Assembly (NCBI GenBank): GCA_900542495.1
Contig: UQNW01000001.1
Location: forward strand, 62,001 to 126,000
DNA: 64,000 nucleotides
Reading direction: 5' to 3'
Source of the DNA: an uncultured Roseburia sp.
Lineage (GTDB): Bacteria; Bacillota; Clostridia; Lachnospirales; Lachnospiraceae
The position numbers and the translations under genes were made by a program. Of the stretch, positions 35,438 to 44,456 are shown piece after piece; position 1 is the first letter of the stretch; the number at the start of each line of letters is the position of its first letter. A model generated the notes under the pieces. That model saw only the letters and a program-made list of their open reading frames with translations. It did no database searches and was not told the DNA's origin.

Positions 35438-35514
35438 GCTTCTCCTGTTTTCGACACTCTGCTATTACGTTTTGCTTCTCCTGTTTTCGGCACTCCGCTA
35501 TTACATTATGCTTC
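35438..35514. repeat. 36-bp direct tandem repeat, two copies plus a start of a third
   Basis: Units at 35438-35473 and 35474-35509 share GCTTCTCCTGTTTTCG and CACTC.GCTATTAC, differing at about five positions. GCTTC of a third unit follows. The repeat lies just upstream of the glyoxalase-like gene, between it and rsmH. Confidence 0.85.
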
Positions 35515-35548
35515 GTCCGTACATCTGTTATCTTCCGTTGCAGGCTAA

Positions 35549-36616
35549 TTACTCTGCCCGGACTGCCCAGCGCATCTTCGTGGATCTTGCCCTGCCATTC
35601 TGCGCACATTCCTCCGCTGACGGACGCACAACATCATTTGCGATTTCCGAATAAATACCCTCTTTATATCCCTGCTTCAACGCTTTTTTCACCAGTTTAT
35701 CTTCCCCGGAGTGAAATGTTAAGATTGCTGCTCTTCCACCCGGTTTCAAGACACCCGGTAATTTTTCCATAAATTCGTATAACACTTCAAACTCGTTGTT
35801 CACATCAATGCGGAGCGCCTGAAACGTTCTCTGACAGGTTTTTTTGACCGTATCCTTTCTCTCTTTCTCCGGAAGAAAACTTAACGTCTCCTCGATCACT
35901 TCCCGAAGTCTTGTCGTGGTTTCAATTGGCTTTCCATGCTTAATCTCGGTCACGATCGCATGTGCTAATTCTTCTGCGTAAGGTTCATCAGAGTTTTCCC
36001 AGAGCATACCTGCTAATTCTTCCTCTTCAATCCCTGCCAGACGCTCTGCCGCGCTGATTCCCTTTTCCGGGTTTAACCGAAGATCAAGCGGTCCATCCAC
36101 TTTAAACGAGAAACCACGATCCGGGTTGTCAATCTGCATGGACGAAACGCCAAGATCTGCCAGCACAAAGTCAAATCCTCCGGCTTCTTTTGCAATCTCA
36201 TCGATCGTACAGAAATTTTGAAGCTTGATCGTCAAAATATCTTCCCCGAATCCAGCCTCTGCCAGACGTTTTTTTGTCTTTGCGGACTCAATCGGATCGA
36301 CATCTGTGGCATACATATGTCCCTGCCCTTTCAAGCACTCCAGCATTGCCCTTGTATGACCACCATACCCTAAGGTTGCGTCAAATCCGGTCTGTCCCGG
36401 CTTTATCTGAAGGAAATCAATAATTTCCTTTACCATAATGGAAATATGCATCCCCGCCGGTGTGCTTCCCTTACGGATCACCTTTTCAATCGTATCCCGA
36501 TACTTTTCCGGGTTCAGCTCCTTGTACTTTTCCTTATAATTCTTCGGGTACTTTCCCTTGTACCGCACACGTCTCTTGTGTGGTTCTTCCTGTATATTCT
36601 GGTTTTCCTGACTCAT
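35549..36616 (-). CDS. rsmH: RsmH-type 16S rRNA (cytosine-N4) methyltransferase with N-terminal extension
   Basis: This 355-residue SAM-dependent enzyme methylates N4 of C1402 in 16S rRNA. The core has GFDATLGYGGHTRAMLE (SAM site), LADLGVSSMQIDNPDRGFSF, FQALRIDVNNE and AAILTFHSGEDKLVK. A Lys/Tyr-rich extension of ~45 residues (KRRVRYKGKYPKNYKEKYK) precedes the core. The gene is not beside mraZ, ftsL or pbp genes as the usual rsmH is, so it may be a second copy. It lies 24 bp after the FliB-like gene. Confidence 0.9.
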   Translation of the reverse strand: MSQENQNIQEEPHKRRVRYKGKYPKNYKEKYKELNPEKYRDTIEKVIRKGSTPAGMHISIMVKEIIDFLQIKPGQTGFDATLGYGGHTRAMLECLKGQGHMYATDVDPIESAKTKKRLAEAGFGEDILTIKLQNFCTIDEIAKEAGGFDFVLADLGVSSMQIDNPDRGFSFKVDGPLDLRLNPEKGISAAERLAGIEEEELAGMLWENSDEPYAEELAHAIVTEIKHGKPIETTTRLREVIEETLSFLPEKERKDTVKKTCQRTFQALRIDVNNEFEVLYEFMEKLPGVLKPGGRAAILTFHSGEDKLVKKALKQGYKEGIYSEIANDVVRPSAEECAQNGRARSTKMRWAVRAE

Positions 36617-36640
36617 TCTTAAATTCTCCTGTTGCAGTGT

Positions 36641-37864
36641 TTATCCAACTACCAATGCAAGATATCCCCAGTCCCAGATCAGCTCCTCAAAACTGTTTTC
36701 CAGATACTCATAAATATCTTCCTCATCATATCCCATCATACGGCAGATAATTACAATATAATCTCTGACTGTGTCGTATGCAATCTCTTTTTGTCCGTCC
36801 AGCAGCCAATGTAAAAAAATACAATGCCGGATCACGCTGTACTCCATTGCGATCCACTGATACTGCACCACCATTCCCTCAAGATCACTGTCCGGCAGCA
36901 AAAGATCTGACCAGATTTCATTGAGTAAAAAGTTCCGCATCAGTTTCTCATATTTTCCAAAATGAGTTTCAAACGCTTCCGTCAATTTTTCTATCTGTTC
37001 CGTTTCTTCTCCGTCTGAAAAAAGTTCTGAGAGTTTCTCCGCTTTTGCGATCACCGGATTCAGATACTTCTGGTACAATCCTTCCTTCTGGTAATTTACC
37101 GAAAGATCCTGCAAAAGTTCATTCTGTTCTGTCACCGATGCAAGCGTATCTGTCGGGATCTCCGCAATGGCTGTCCGAAGCTGTTTGACGTTTTCCACAG
37201 AAAAATATTCCTCTATCAATGATCGGTACATTTCTTCGTCTGTGTGTATCTGTTCACTGCGTTCGTTTTCTGCACCTGCCTCACCTCTGCTTCGCAGCAA
37301 TTCACTTAATATATAAAATGCAGCCAGCAGTGTTTCTCTCACACTGTACTGCTCCTCTGCAAACATTTCAGCAATTTTGTCCCGGATAAAAAATAAGATA
37401 TGCTCCTCTGACAGTTCCGCCTTTTCACTCTGCACAGCTGCATCCTTTATCCCGATCTGCCTGGTATTCTCCGTGGCAAACAAATCCACCACCGCTGGAC
37501 AGCATGGCATTAATGTTTCTTCCTCATGCGTCTCAAAATGATGCACCTCCCTCGGAAATACCGTACAGGTTTCCGAAAGCACTTTTTCTCCATAGCAGGT
37601 TACAAGTTTACATAACTTATTTTCATTTAGAAATGGGCATTTGTGTTCCTCATCCAGTTCAATCACACGTATTCCGTCTTTTTTCGTTGTATAAGCACTC
37701 AGATTTTTCTTTTGTGGCTGCACATCCTCCGGCGGAAATATTTTCTTCCATTTCCGGTTCGTGTCTGCATCCACCGCAATTTTCCACTCCTGACAGCAGG
37801 TGATCGGACACTTGTCTGCTATGCAGGTAAATTTATCGTAATAATCCGGGCGGATTCGTTTCAT
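36641..37864 (-). CDS. fliB: FliB-like flagellin lysine-N-methylase
   Basis: This 407-residue protein begins with the family pattern MKRIRPDYYDKFTC, CPITCCQEWKIAVD. CPFLNENKLCKLV and CYGEKVLSETCTVFPRE follow, a Cys-rich N-terminal third typical of FliB, which methylates flagellin lysines. The rest is helical with no catalytic motif I can name. A flagellin gene with Lys-rich central segments lies at 60564. ATG follows AAGGAGAAAGAACGC. The substrate is inferred from the family name; direct evidence in Firmicutes is limited. Confidence 0.8.
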   Translation of the reverse strand: MKRIRPDYYDKFTCIADKCPITCCQEWKIAVDADTNRKWKKIFPPEDVQPQKKNLSAYTTKKDGIRVIELDEEHKCPFLNENKLCKLVTCYGEKVLSETCTVFPREVHHFETHEEETLMPCCPAVVDLFATENTRQIGIKDAAVQSEKAELSEEHILFFIRDKIAEMFAEEQYSVRETLLAAFYILSELLRSRGEAGAENERSEQIHTDEEMYRSLIEEYFSVENVKQLRTAIAEIPTDTLASVTEQNELLQDLSVNYQKEGLYQKYLNPVIAKAEKLSELFSDGEETEQIEKLTEAFETHFGKYEKLMRNFLLNEIWSDLLLPDSDLEGMVVQYQWIAMEYSVIRHCIFLHWLLDGQKEIAYDTVRDYIVIICRMMGYDEEDIYEYLENSFEELIWDWGYLALVVG

Positions 37865-37901
37865 GCGTTCTTTCTCCTTCGAAAATTTTGAACAATTTTC
37901 A

Positions 37902-38052
37902 TCATCTCACATAGCCACTCTTGCTTGTATCAAGGTTGTACTGACAAGCTGAAAATGACATTCCTGCCATCGAAGAATCGCCAAATTCGATCAGTAATTC
38001 CTCAATAGCTCCTCAAATGTGAACTACCTATCATAATCAATTTCTTTTTCAT
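37902..38052 (-). pseudogene. Possible frameshifted small ORF upstream of the FliB-like gene
   Basis: On the minus strand ATG 38052, after GGAG, opens MKKKLIMIGSSHLRSY then stop. The +1/-1 shifted frame continues GAIEELLIEFGDSSMAGM and ends in ACQYNLDTSKSGYVR at 37902. Both parts look protein-like, and the distance (151 nt) is not a multiple of three, consistent with a frameshift in a ~50-residue gene. I do not recognise the family. It could also be non-coding. Confidence 0.3.
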
Positions 38053-38174
38053 ATGTTCATACTCCATTATTCAAAGAATCCAAAGAGATAATTGCAATTA
38101 TCCTTACTACTACCAATATAACACCAGAATACCTTGAAGTGTCTTAATATTTCATTAACTTATATTTTTACATA

Positions 38175-38361
38175 GTAAAAAGGACAGCCTGTCGATCAGC
38201 TGTCCTCTTAGGAGAAGGTATTTTTACTATGGGGTATAGCAAAAACTATATATAATGTATTGGGGGGTTTTTACGGTTATTATAGTATCATGATTCCCCA
38301 AATAAGTGTGCACAAAGTTCACAAAAATTGTAAGTTGTTTTTATGCACTTTTTACAGTGCT
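38175..38361 (+). other. Structured gene-free segment (possible small RNA)
   Basis: Within the 624-bp gap 37865-38488, AGTAAAAA (38175-38182) pairs with TTTTTACT (38221-38228) around an inner stem AGGACAGC/AGCTGTCCT. AGGAGAAGG follows the inner stem within the outer loop, and the short frame ATGGGGTATAGC (8 codons) begins right after. Downstream are a TATATAATG, a G6 tract and a small hairpin GCACT-TTTTTAC-AGTGC before a T-rich run near 38366. It may encode a small RNA or leader peptide; nothing here identifies one. Confidence 0.35.
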
Positions 38362-38390
38362 AATTTTTCAGTTTTCTTAAAATAAAGAAA

Positions 38391-38430
38391 ATCCTGCACA
38401 AAAGATACGATCATTTCGTGCAGGGTTTTG
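38391..38430. terminator. Terminator of ftsH copy 2 (bidirectional shape)
   Basis: Stem CCTGCAC / GTGCAGG extended by A-T pairs, with an 18-nt loop, has T-rich tracts on both sides. It lies about 60 bp after the ftsH stop. Confidence 0.75.
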
Positions 38431-38488
38431 TTTTTCCATATTTTACTGCTGAAACTCTGCAACAACAGAATTTCATGCAAATGCTTTT

Positions 38489-40330
38489 TTATAAAAGGAT
38501 ATGATCCGGCTCAAAAAGTGCTTCAAACTCTTTCTGGCTGATTTTCTCTTTTTCTAACAGAAGTTTAGCGCAGGCATCCAAGACGCTGCGATTTTCTGTG
38601 ATGATCTGTTTTGCTTTTGCGTAACACTCATCAATGATACGTTTCACTTCCTGGTCAATGGCTGTTGCCACGCCCTCTCCATAACCTCTGGTATGCGCCA
38701 GATCTCTGCCAATGAATACCTCGTCATCATCATTATCATAACAGATCAGTCCGACGTTTTCCGACATACCATAGCGCGTTACCATTGCCTTTGCCATCTT
38801 GGTTGCCTGCTTAATGTCCTGGGAAGCTCCTGTTGTGATATCATCAAAAACAAGTTCCTCCGCCACACGTCCGCCGAGTGAAACCGTGATATCCTGTAAC
38901 ATTTTGCCCTTGGTGTTAAACATCTCGTCCTTTTCCGGAAGCGGCATGGTATATCCCGCTGCACCTGCTCCGGTCGGAATAATAGATACCGAATAGACAG
39001 GTCCTACATCCGGCAGCACATGGAATAAAATCGCATGACCTGCTTCGTGGAATGCCGTGATCCGTTTTTCCTTGTCGGAAATGATACGGCTCTTCTTCTC
39101 TGCACCGATACCTACTTTGACAAACGATTTCTTAATATCATTCTGTGTGATATAAGCGCGGTTTTCTTTCGCTGCAACAATTGCAGCCTCGTTTAAAAGG
39201 TTTTCCAGATCAGCTCCGGTAAATCCGGCGGTTGTCTGTGCGATCTGTTTTAAATCTACATCATCGCCAAGCGGCTTGTTCTTGGCATGTACGGCAAGAA
39301 TCTCCTCTCTGCCGCCAATATCCGGACGACCGACATACACTTTACGGTCAAAACGTCCCGGTCGCATGATCGCCGGATCTAAGATATCCACACGGTTTGT
39401 CGCTGCCATGACGATAATTCCCTCATTGACACCAAAACCGTCCATCTCAACCAACATCTGATTTAACGTCTGCTCGCGCTCGTCATGACCGCCACCCATA
39501 CCGGTTCCACGGCGTCTTGCGACTGCGTCGATCTCGTCAATAAATACGATACACGGCGCATTTTTCTTCGCTTCTTCAAAAAGGTCACGCACACGCGATG
39601 CACCGACACCGACAAACATTTCCACGAAATCAGAACCGGAAATACTGAAAAACGGCACGCCTGCTTCTCCTGCGATTGCTTTTGCAAGCAGTGTCTTACC
39701 TGTTCCCGGAGGTCCGACTAACAGAACTCCTTTCGGGATTCTTGCGCCTAAAGCTGTATATTTCTGTGGTGCACGGAGAAAATCTACGATCTCCTCCAAT
39801 TCCTCTTTTTCCTCTTTCAAGCCAGCGACATTAGAAAACGTCACTTTCTTTGCATCCGGCTGCATCAGCTTTGCACGGCTCTTACCAAAATTCATCATCT
39901 TGCTGCCACCGCCGCCGGCATTTGCTGCTGCCTGATTTGTCATGATCATGAAGAAAATAAACATTGCACCAAATATGATCAGATATGGAAGCAATGTCAT
40001 GATCCAGCTCTCTGCCGGAACATTCTCCATCGTATAATCCGTGATCCCCTGATCCTGCAGATAAGCTGCGATCTCATTCACATCCGACACGATCAGGACT
40101 TTCTGTGTGGAATCCGCAAAAGTAAGGCTGACACTACCGGTCGGGATCTCGCGGTTCTGCACAATATCAATTGCTGCCACATCCCCTGATTGGATGTCTC
40201 TTTCAAAAGCTGCCCGTGTATAAGAATTGGTTGTTGTATTTCCGTCTAAGAAATACCAGACACCAACTACGATCAGGATGAGCAAAAGATAAAATCCAAA
40301 GCCTCTGTAACTATTATTCCTACTATTCAA
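38489..40330 (-). CDS. ftsH: FtsH, membrane AAA+ zinc metalloprotease (copy 2)
   Basis: This 613-residue protease has TM segments near 10-27 and 112-132 flanking an ~85-residue outer domain. The AAA module has GPPGTGKT, CIVFIDEIDAVARRRGTG and RPGRFDRK; the protease has HEAGHA. Length and sequence are classical FtsH, which removes damaged membrane proteins and regulators. It follows hpt by 12 bp in the tilS-hpt-ftsH order of Bacillus. It differs from copy 1 in lacking the Asn/Gly-rich head and having HEAGH rather than HEVGH. Confidence 0.95.
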   Translation of the reverse strand: MNSRNNSYRGFGFYLLLILIVVGVWYFLDGNTTTNSYTRAAFERDIQSGDVAAIDIVQNREIPTGSVSLTFADSTQKVLIVSDVNEIAAYLQDQGITDYTMENVPAESWIMTLLPYLIIFGAMFIFFMIMTNQAAANAGGGGSKMMNFGKSRAKLMQPDAKKVTFSNVAGLKEEKEELEEIVDFLRAPQKYTALGARIPKGVLLVGPPGTGKTLLAKAIAGEAGVPFFSISGSDFVEMFVGVGASRVRDLFEEAKKNAPCIVFIDEIDAVARRRGTGMGGGHDEREQTLNQMLVEMDGFGVNEGIIVMAATNRVDILDPAIMRPGRFDRKVYVGRPDIGGREEILAVHAKNKPLGDDVDLKQIAQTTAGFTGADLENLLNEAAIVAAKENRAYITQNDIKKSFVKVGIGAEKKSRIISDKEKRITAFHEAGHAILFHVLPDVGPVYSVSIIPTGAGAAGYTMPLPEKDEMFNTKGKMLQDITVSLGGRVAEELVFDDITTGASQDIKQATKMAKAMVTRYGMSENVGLICYDNDDDEVFIGRDLAHTRGYGEGVATAIDQEVKRIIDECYAKAKQIITENRSVLDACAKLLLEKEKISQKEFEALFEPDHILL

Positions 40331-40342
40331 AGCTGCTCTCCT

Positions 40343-40879
40343 TTATTCTTCGTCCTCAAGTTCCACACATCCAATGTATGGCAGATTTCTGTACTGCTGG
40401 TCAAGGTCTAATCCGAAACCTACTACAAATTCATCCGGGATCTCAAATCCGACATAATCAACCTTCACATCGCACACACGACGGTCCGGTTTATCTAATA
40501 ATGTGCATAATTTCAGGCTCTTTGGATTTCTTGTTTTCAGATTCTGGAGCAGATAGCTTAATGTTCTTCCGGAATCAATGATATCCTCGACAACAAGGAC
40601 ATTCTTTCCTTCAATTGTAGTATCAAGATCTTTTCCGATCTTGACAACACCACTGGAGCTTGTGCCTGCACCATAACTGGAAACAGACATAAAATCGATT
40701 TCTACCGGAGATGTGATCCTTTTTGCAAGTTCACAGGTAAAAAAGATCGATCCTTTCAAAATACAGATCAGGTATACCGTCTCATCCCCGTAATCTTTAC
40801 TGATCTGCTCTCCCATCTCTCTCACACGCTCGGTAAGCTGTTCCTCTGTCAGATACTTTCTAATATTCTTGACTTTCAT
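40343..40879 (-). CDS. hpt: Hypoxanthine phosphoribosyltransferase
   Basis: This 178-residue purine-salvage enzyme converts hypoxanthine or guanine with PRPP to IMP or GMP. The PRPP-binding motif VLVVEDIIDSGRTLSYLL, the early LICILKGSIFFTCELAKRI and the C-terminal DYVGFEIPDEFVVGFGLD are present. ATG 40879 lies behind GGAGGAAATTATC, and the gene overlaps the tilS end by 20 bp, so the two are tightly linked. Confidence 0.95.
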   Translation of the reverse strand: MKVKNIRKYLTEEQLTERVREMGEQISKDYGDETVYLICILKGSIFFTCELAKRITSPVEIDFMSVSSYGAGTSSSGVVKIGKDLDTTIEGKNVLVVEDIIDSGRTLSYLLQNLKTRNPKSLKLCTLLDKPDRRVCDVKVDYVGFEIPDEFVVGFGLDLDQQYRNLPYIGCVELEDEE

Positions 40880-42323
40880 GATAATTTCCTCCAAAAAAAT
40901 GTACTTCTAATATCTTTTCTGTGTTCGCATTGATTTTATAGTCTGCGCTGATTCTCTGACCAACTGCCCACACGACATGGGAGTCTTCTGTCAGAAGCAG
41001 CATCGTATCACGCATCTCTCGCGGAACCTTTTCATTGATCAGATATTCCTTGAGTTTCTTCGTGTGTCCTGCATCATCCACCGTAAGATAATCTCCTGCG
41101 GCTCTGGTTCGAATTTGCAGTCCACATTTGATTTTATCATAATTCAGCCATTTCGTATATGATTTTTTATCAATTTCCGCGATTTCTCCGTCTGCGTTCC
41201 AGCCGCGGAACACGACATTGCCTCCCGGCACTTTAAGTTCAAGTGGTTCTCCTGTGAAAACCTGCTGCAGTTTTTCCTTCGGGATCTCAAGGAAAAAGTC
41301 CTGCTCTGCCGTCTTTTTTCCAGTCTCTTTTCTTAAGAAAATACCACGATAATTGCGCTCTACCACCACCTGATACGGCAGCTCCACGCGCCTTCCAACC
41401 TGTGAAAAATAAAGGTTTTTCACACTCTCCACATGTTTTTTCGTGATGTCCTTTTTCGATCCTGCGACCTGTGCGACTGCCCGGCGGATTACCTCACTCT
41501 GCACGACTTCGTGGCAATTTTCCCAAACGCCCAGGTAAAGCTGTATGCCATCCTCTTTTTCCAGTACACACATCTCCCAAATGCCGTCTGCTTCCGTATC
41601 GAGAAAATCTCTCATTTCCTGCAAAAAAACTGCACTCTGATTGATATGCGCTACCGCCTGCTCATTGATCTGCTTTAATTCCGGCAGCACCTGATGTCTG
41701 ATACGGTTTCTGCTGTATACAGTATCCAGATTCGTCTCGTCTGTGCAATAAGTCTGTCCGCAGTCTCTTAAAAATGCTTCAATGTCTGCTCTGGACTGCG
41801 CAAGCAATGGTCGGATCAGTTCATAATCATCCTCCACCCTGCGGCGGTTCATCCCACAAAGACCGTCTATTCCGCTTCCACGCACCATTTGAAACAAAAT
41901 CGTTTCTGCATTGTCCTCCGCATGATGTGCCAACGCAAGTTTTATTTTTTTCCCCGGAAATTCCCTCCGTGCGACTTTGGCTGCTTTCTTATAACTGTCA
42001 TATCTTAAAATACGCGCAGCTTCCTCAAGACCAATGCCGTGTTGTTTTGCAAAATCCGGCACATCCACGGAAAACGTATGACATACGATCCCATGTTTTT
42101 CACACAATTTTTCTACAAACGCCGCATCGCTTCTGCTCTGCTCGCCGCGGATGCCATGCTCCACATGGACTGCTTCCAGCGTAAAATGCACCTGCTTCTG
42201 AAACTGCTCTAACAGCAGCAAAAGGCAGACGGAATCGGCACCGCCGGACACTCCTGCAAGCACCACATCCTCCGCCTCCACTAATTTTTCTCTTTTCCAC
42301 TCGTTTAAAAGTTCCCGCGTCAT
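40860..42323 (-). CDS. tilS: tRNA(Ile)-lysidine synthase
   Basis: This 487-residue enzyme modifies C34 of the CAU-anticodon isoleucine tRNA to lysidine. The PP-loop is LAGVSGGADSVCLL (about 22-35). The N-terminal domain also has EHGIRGEQSRSDAAFVE, LALAHHAEDNAETILFQMVRGSGIDGL and YSRNRIRHQVLP. C-terminal TilS domains follow (LKEYLINEKVPREMRD). It starts next to the spoIIE stop and overlaps hpt. The length is usual for Firmicutes. Confidence 0.95.
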   Translation of the reverse strand: MTRELLNEWKREKLVEAEDVVLAGVSGGADSVCLLLLLEQFQKQVHFTLEAVHVEHGIRGEQSRSDAAFVEKLCEKHGIVCHTFSVDVPDFAKQHGIGLEEAARILRYDSYKKAAKVARREFPGKKIKLALAHHAEDNAETILFQMVRGSGIDGLCGMNRRRVEDDYELIRPLLAQSRADIEAFLRDCGQTYCTDETNLDTVYSRNRIRHQVLPELKQINEQAVAHINQSAVFLQEMRDFLDTEADGIWEMCVLEKEDGIQLYLGVWENCHEVVQSEVIRRAVAQVAGSKKDITKKHVESVKNLYFSQVGRRVELPYQVVVERNYRGIFLRKETGKKTAEQDFFLEIPKEKLQQVFTGEPLELKVPGGNVVFRGWNADGEIAEIDKKSYTKWLNYDKIKCGLQIRTRAAGDYLTVDDAGHTKKLKEYLINEKVPREMRDTMLLLTEDSHVVWAVGQRISADYKINANTEKILEVHFFGGNYHESQEY

Positions 42324-44168
42324 CTATTTTTCCCAGATGCAGGCAGCAAGAATCGTCATATCGTCCGAAACCTTTCCTCCTGTAAAAAGAAGCACGCGCT
42401 CCAAAATCTTTTTTGCCAGGATTCCCGGATGATTCGTGTTGATACTCTCGATGATCTCCTGCATCGTTTCCTCCGGTTTTGGTACATGCAGATATTCTAA
42501 CACACCATCCGTGACCATGACAACAAAATCACCATTTTTCAGGCTTGTCTTTTTGTGCTCGATCTCAGGGTTTGTCCCAACTCCGACCGGCAGAGAGTCC
42601 GGGGAAAAACTCGTGACTTCCTGCCCCCTCTTGATAAAACTTCCCGCCGCACCGATCTTATAAAAATCCGCTTCGCCGTCATAGAGGTTCACCATGCAAA
42701 GATCCACTGTCGAATACAGGTCACTCTCCCCTTTCATGACCATTGCAGAATTCATCATGCGGATCGCTGTCTCCACCGAAAACCCGGCTTCCAAGAAACG
42801 CTCCACCAGATCTAACACCATCTCGCTTTCCTTGCACGCTGCACTGCCGGAGCCCATGCCGTCCGACAGTCCAAGCAGAAGATCCCCGCGCTCCAACTCC
42901 AGAAAAGAAAAATTATCCCCGGAAATCTGTGCGCCATCTTTTTTCAGCCGGGCGATTCCCTGCACGCTCCGGTATTTTGTATCCTCGTAAAACAAAAAAT
43001 CCATACGTTCTTTTGAGATAAAGGAGCGGCAGTCTGCGGCTGCCCGGATATCCCTTCCGAGCGCGTGCGTGGCTGCTGCCAGAAATGATTTTACCGAGAC
43101 ACAGCCACCCATTTTGCTGCGAAGTCCTGCTGTGAGCCTTAAGCGTCCCTGCTGATTTTCATACAAATGCATTTCTTCAATGACAATACCGCACTCTTTT
43201 GCCCGGTAGCGCATTTCTGCCAGCGCCTTTTTTTCCTGTGCATCCAGCAGTTTTTCTTCTTTCGCGCAGTCCTTCATAATATACGCCATCGCATCTAACT
43301 GCTCCGCGATCGTCTGCCGGTTTTCCAACAAACGGTTGTACCACGCACGATTTAAACTCGCCTTTTCAAACACGCGCACAGCCTCCTCGACCATGTCTTT
43401 GCTGTGTTTGCAGTAATGGCTTAGTTCCTCCTCGCTCTCTTTCGCCGGAACTCCGATATTTAAGATTGACGCGATCATATTTGACAGGATTCCGTAGAGT
43501 GGCGTGGAATCCTCCTCCCAGCAGATCGCACAGCAGTCACAGTTGGCGCAGAGCCGCCCGGTCAGTTCATTTTGCATCTGCCCCAGCTCCTCGGCGGTGT
43601 ACTGCTCCTTCTTTTTGCTCATATTCAAAAAAATCTGTGACAGTCCCTGAAATGACTCCGCGTAACCGGAAAGCCGCTCCTCTTTTCCGCGGTCTGTCGG
43701 CTCCTGCGCTGTCAGGTTCCCACGCCCCTGCCATTCCATAAAAAAGTGTATGACACGATTTAATAGAATGACTGAGCCAAATATAAAGATTCCTTCTAAA
43801 AACACCGCCAGAACTTCCGGCTGGTCTTTCCATTCCAGCAATCCGCCACAGAAAGACAGTATCATTGTCGTGATCGCAGTGAGGATTGCTGCCAGAAATG
43901 CCGGGCACCCTTCATTCGCCCATTCTACCAGCTTGATTGCCCCGGCAGTCACTAAAAGCGCCACCGCGTATTTTACCGTTGCCGTCAGCGGCATAAAATA
44001 GAGCATTCCTATGTACATCGCAACGGTCAGCCACACGCCGTTTATTTCTTCTAAAAATGCCGCCGCAAAATACGCTGGCGCAAGTGGATAGCATCCCATC
44101 ATTTGTATACTGCATGCAAGGACTCCTCCTGCGATCGTTATCATTTGTCTGCCTTTGCTTTTTTTCAT
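42324..44168 (-). CDS. spoIIE: SpoIIE-family sporulation serine phosphatase
   Basis: This 614-residue protein has an N-terminal ~150 residues of hydrophobic helices (about five or six) and a coiled central region. A C-terminal PP2C phosphatase (about 385-614) carries LLLGLSDGMGSGSAA, VMVTDGVLEYL and VSDDMTIL, with metal-binding aspartates. In Bacillus, SpoIIE dephosphorylates SpoIIAA to activate sigma-F in the forespore and helps the polar septum. It is shorter than the 827-residue Bacillus protein because the membrane part is reduced. It heads the spoIIE-tilS-hpt-ftsH run and has a promoter with a 21-bp spacer. Confidence 0.9.
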   Translation of the reverse strand: MKKSKGRQMITIAGGVLACSIQMMGCYPLAPAYFAAAFLEEINGVWLTVAMYIGMLYFMPLTATVKYAVALLVTAGAIKLVEWANEGCPAFLAAILTAITTMILSFCGGLLEWKDQPEVLAVFLEGIFIFGSVILLNRVIHFFMEWQGRGNLTAQEPTDRGKEERLSGYAESFQGLSQIFLNMSKKKEQYTAEELGQMQNELTGRLCANCDCCAICWEEDSTPLYGILSNMIASILNIGVPAKESEEELSHYCKHSKDMVEEAVRVFEKASLNRAWYNRLLENRQTIAEQLDAMAYIMKDCAKEEKLLDAQEKKALAEMRYRAKECGIVIEEMHLYENQQGRLRLTAGLRSKMGGCVSVKSFLAAATHALGRDIRAAADCRSFISKERMDFLFYEDTKYRSVQGIARLKKDGAQISGDNFSFLELERGDLLLGLSDGMGSGSAACKESEMVLDLVERFLEAGFSVETAIRMMNSAMVMKGESDLYSTVDLCMVNLYDGEADFYKIGAAGSFIKRGQEVTSFSPDSLPVGVGTNPEIEHKKTSLKNGDFVVMVTDGVLEYLHVPKPEETMQEIIESINTNHPGILAKKILERVLLFTGGKVSDDMTILAACIWEK

Positions 44169-44216
44169 GACATAATCTCCTTTTTACCCTTTTCGCTAAT
44201 TGCGACCGTGCCAACG

Positions 44217-44249
44217 ATTATAGGAGTTGTCAAAAAAAATCTTTGTCAA
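44217..44249 (-). promoter_or_regulatory. spoIIE promoter with 21-bp spacer and 0A-like boxes
   Basis: On the minus strand TTGACA (44249-44244) and TATAAT (44222-44217) are separated by 21 bp instead of 17. Two TTTGACA words, one at the -35 and one in the spacer, resemble the Spo0A box TTCGACA. B. subtilis spoIIE has the same 21-bp spacing and is activated by Spo0A~P. The remainder of 44250-44456 shows only A-rich sequence before the next gene. Confidence 0.65.
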
Positions 44250-44456
44250 AGGAGCGACGTGCAAAAAAAAAGTTTTCGCCAAAAGTTCCGCTCAAATGTC
44301 TTTTTGTGGTGATTGAAGGGTGTTCGGGTTTTTTAGGAAGATGAGGTAGTCCACTTATAAAAATATGTTACAGAAATATAATTTTGACACTGTACACGCG
44401 AAATTTCTTGTACTACAATTTAAGAAATAAAGTACGACTTGAAGGGAGATTTTATA

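Noticed and set aside
38175..38300. Known riboswitch or 6S RNA
   Set aside because: No conserved core of any riboswitch I know could be recognised, so it is left as an unassigned structured segment.
44380..44420. Strong promoter for the aldo-keto reductase from the TTGACA near 44383
   Set aside because: No acceptable -10 lies at 16-18 bp, so no promoter is claimed.
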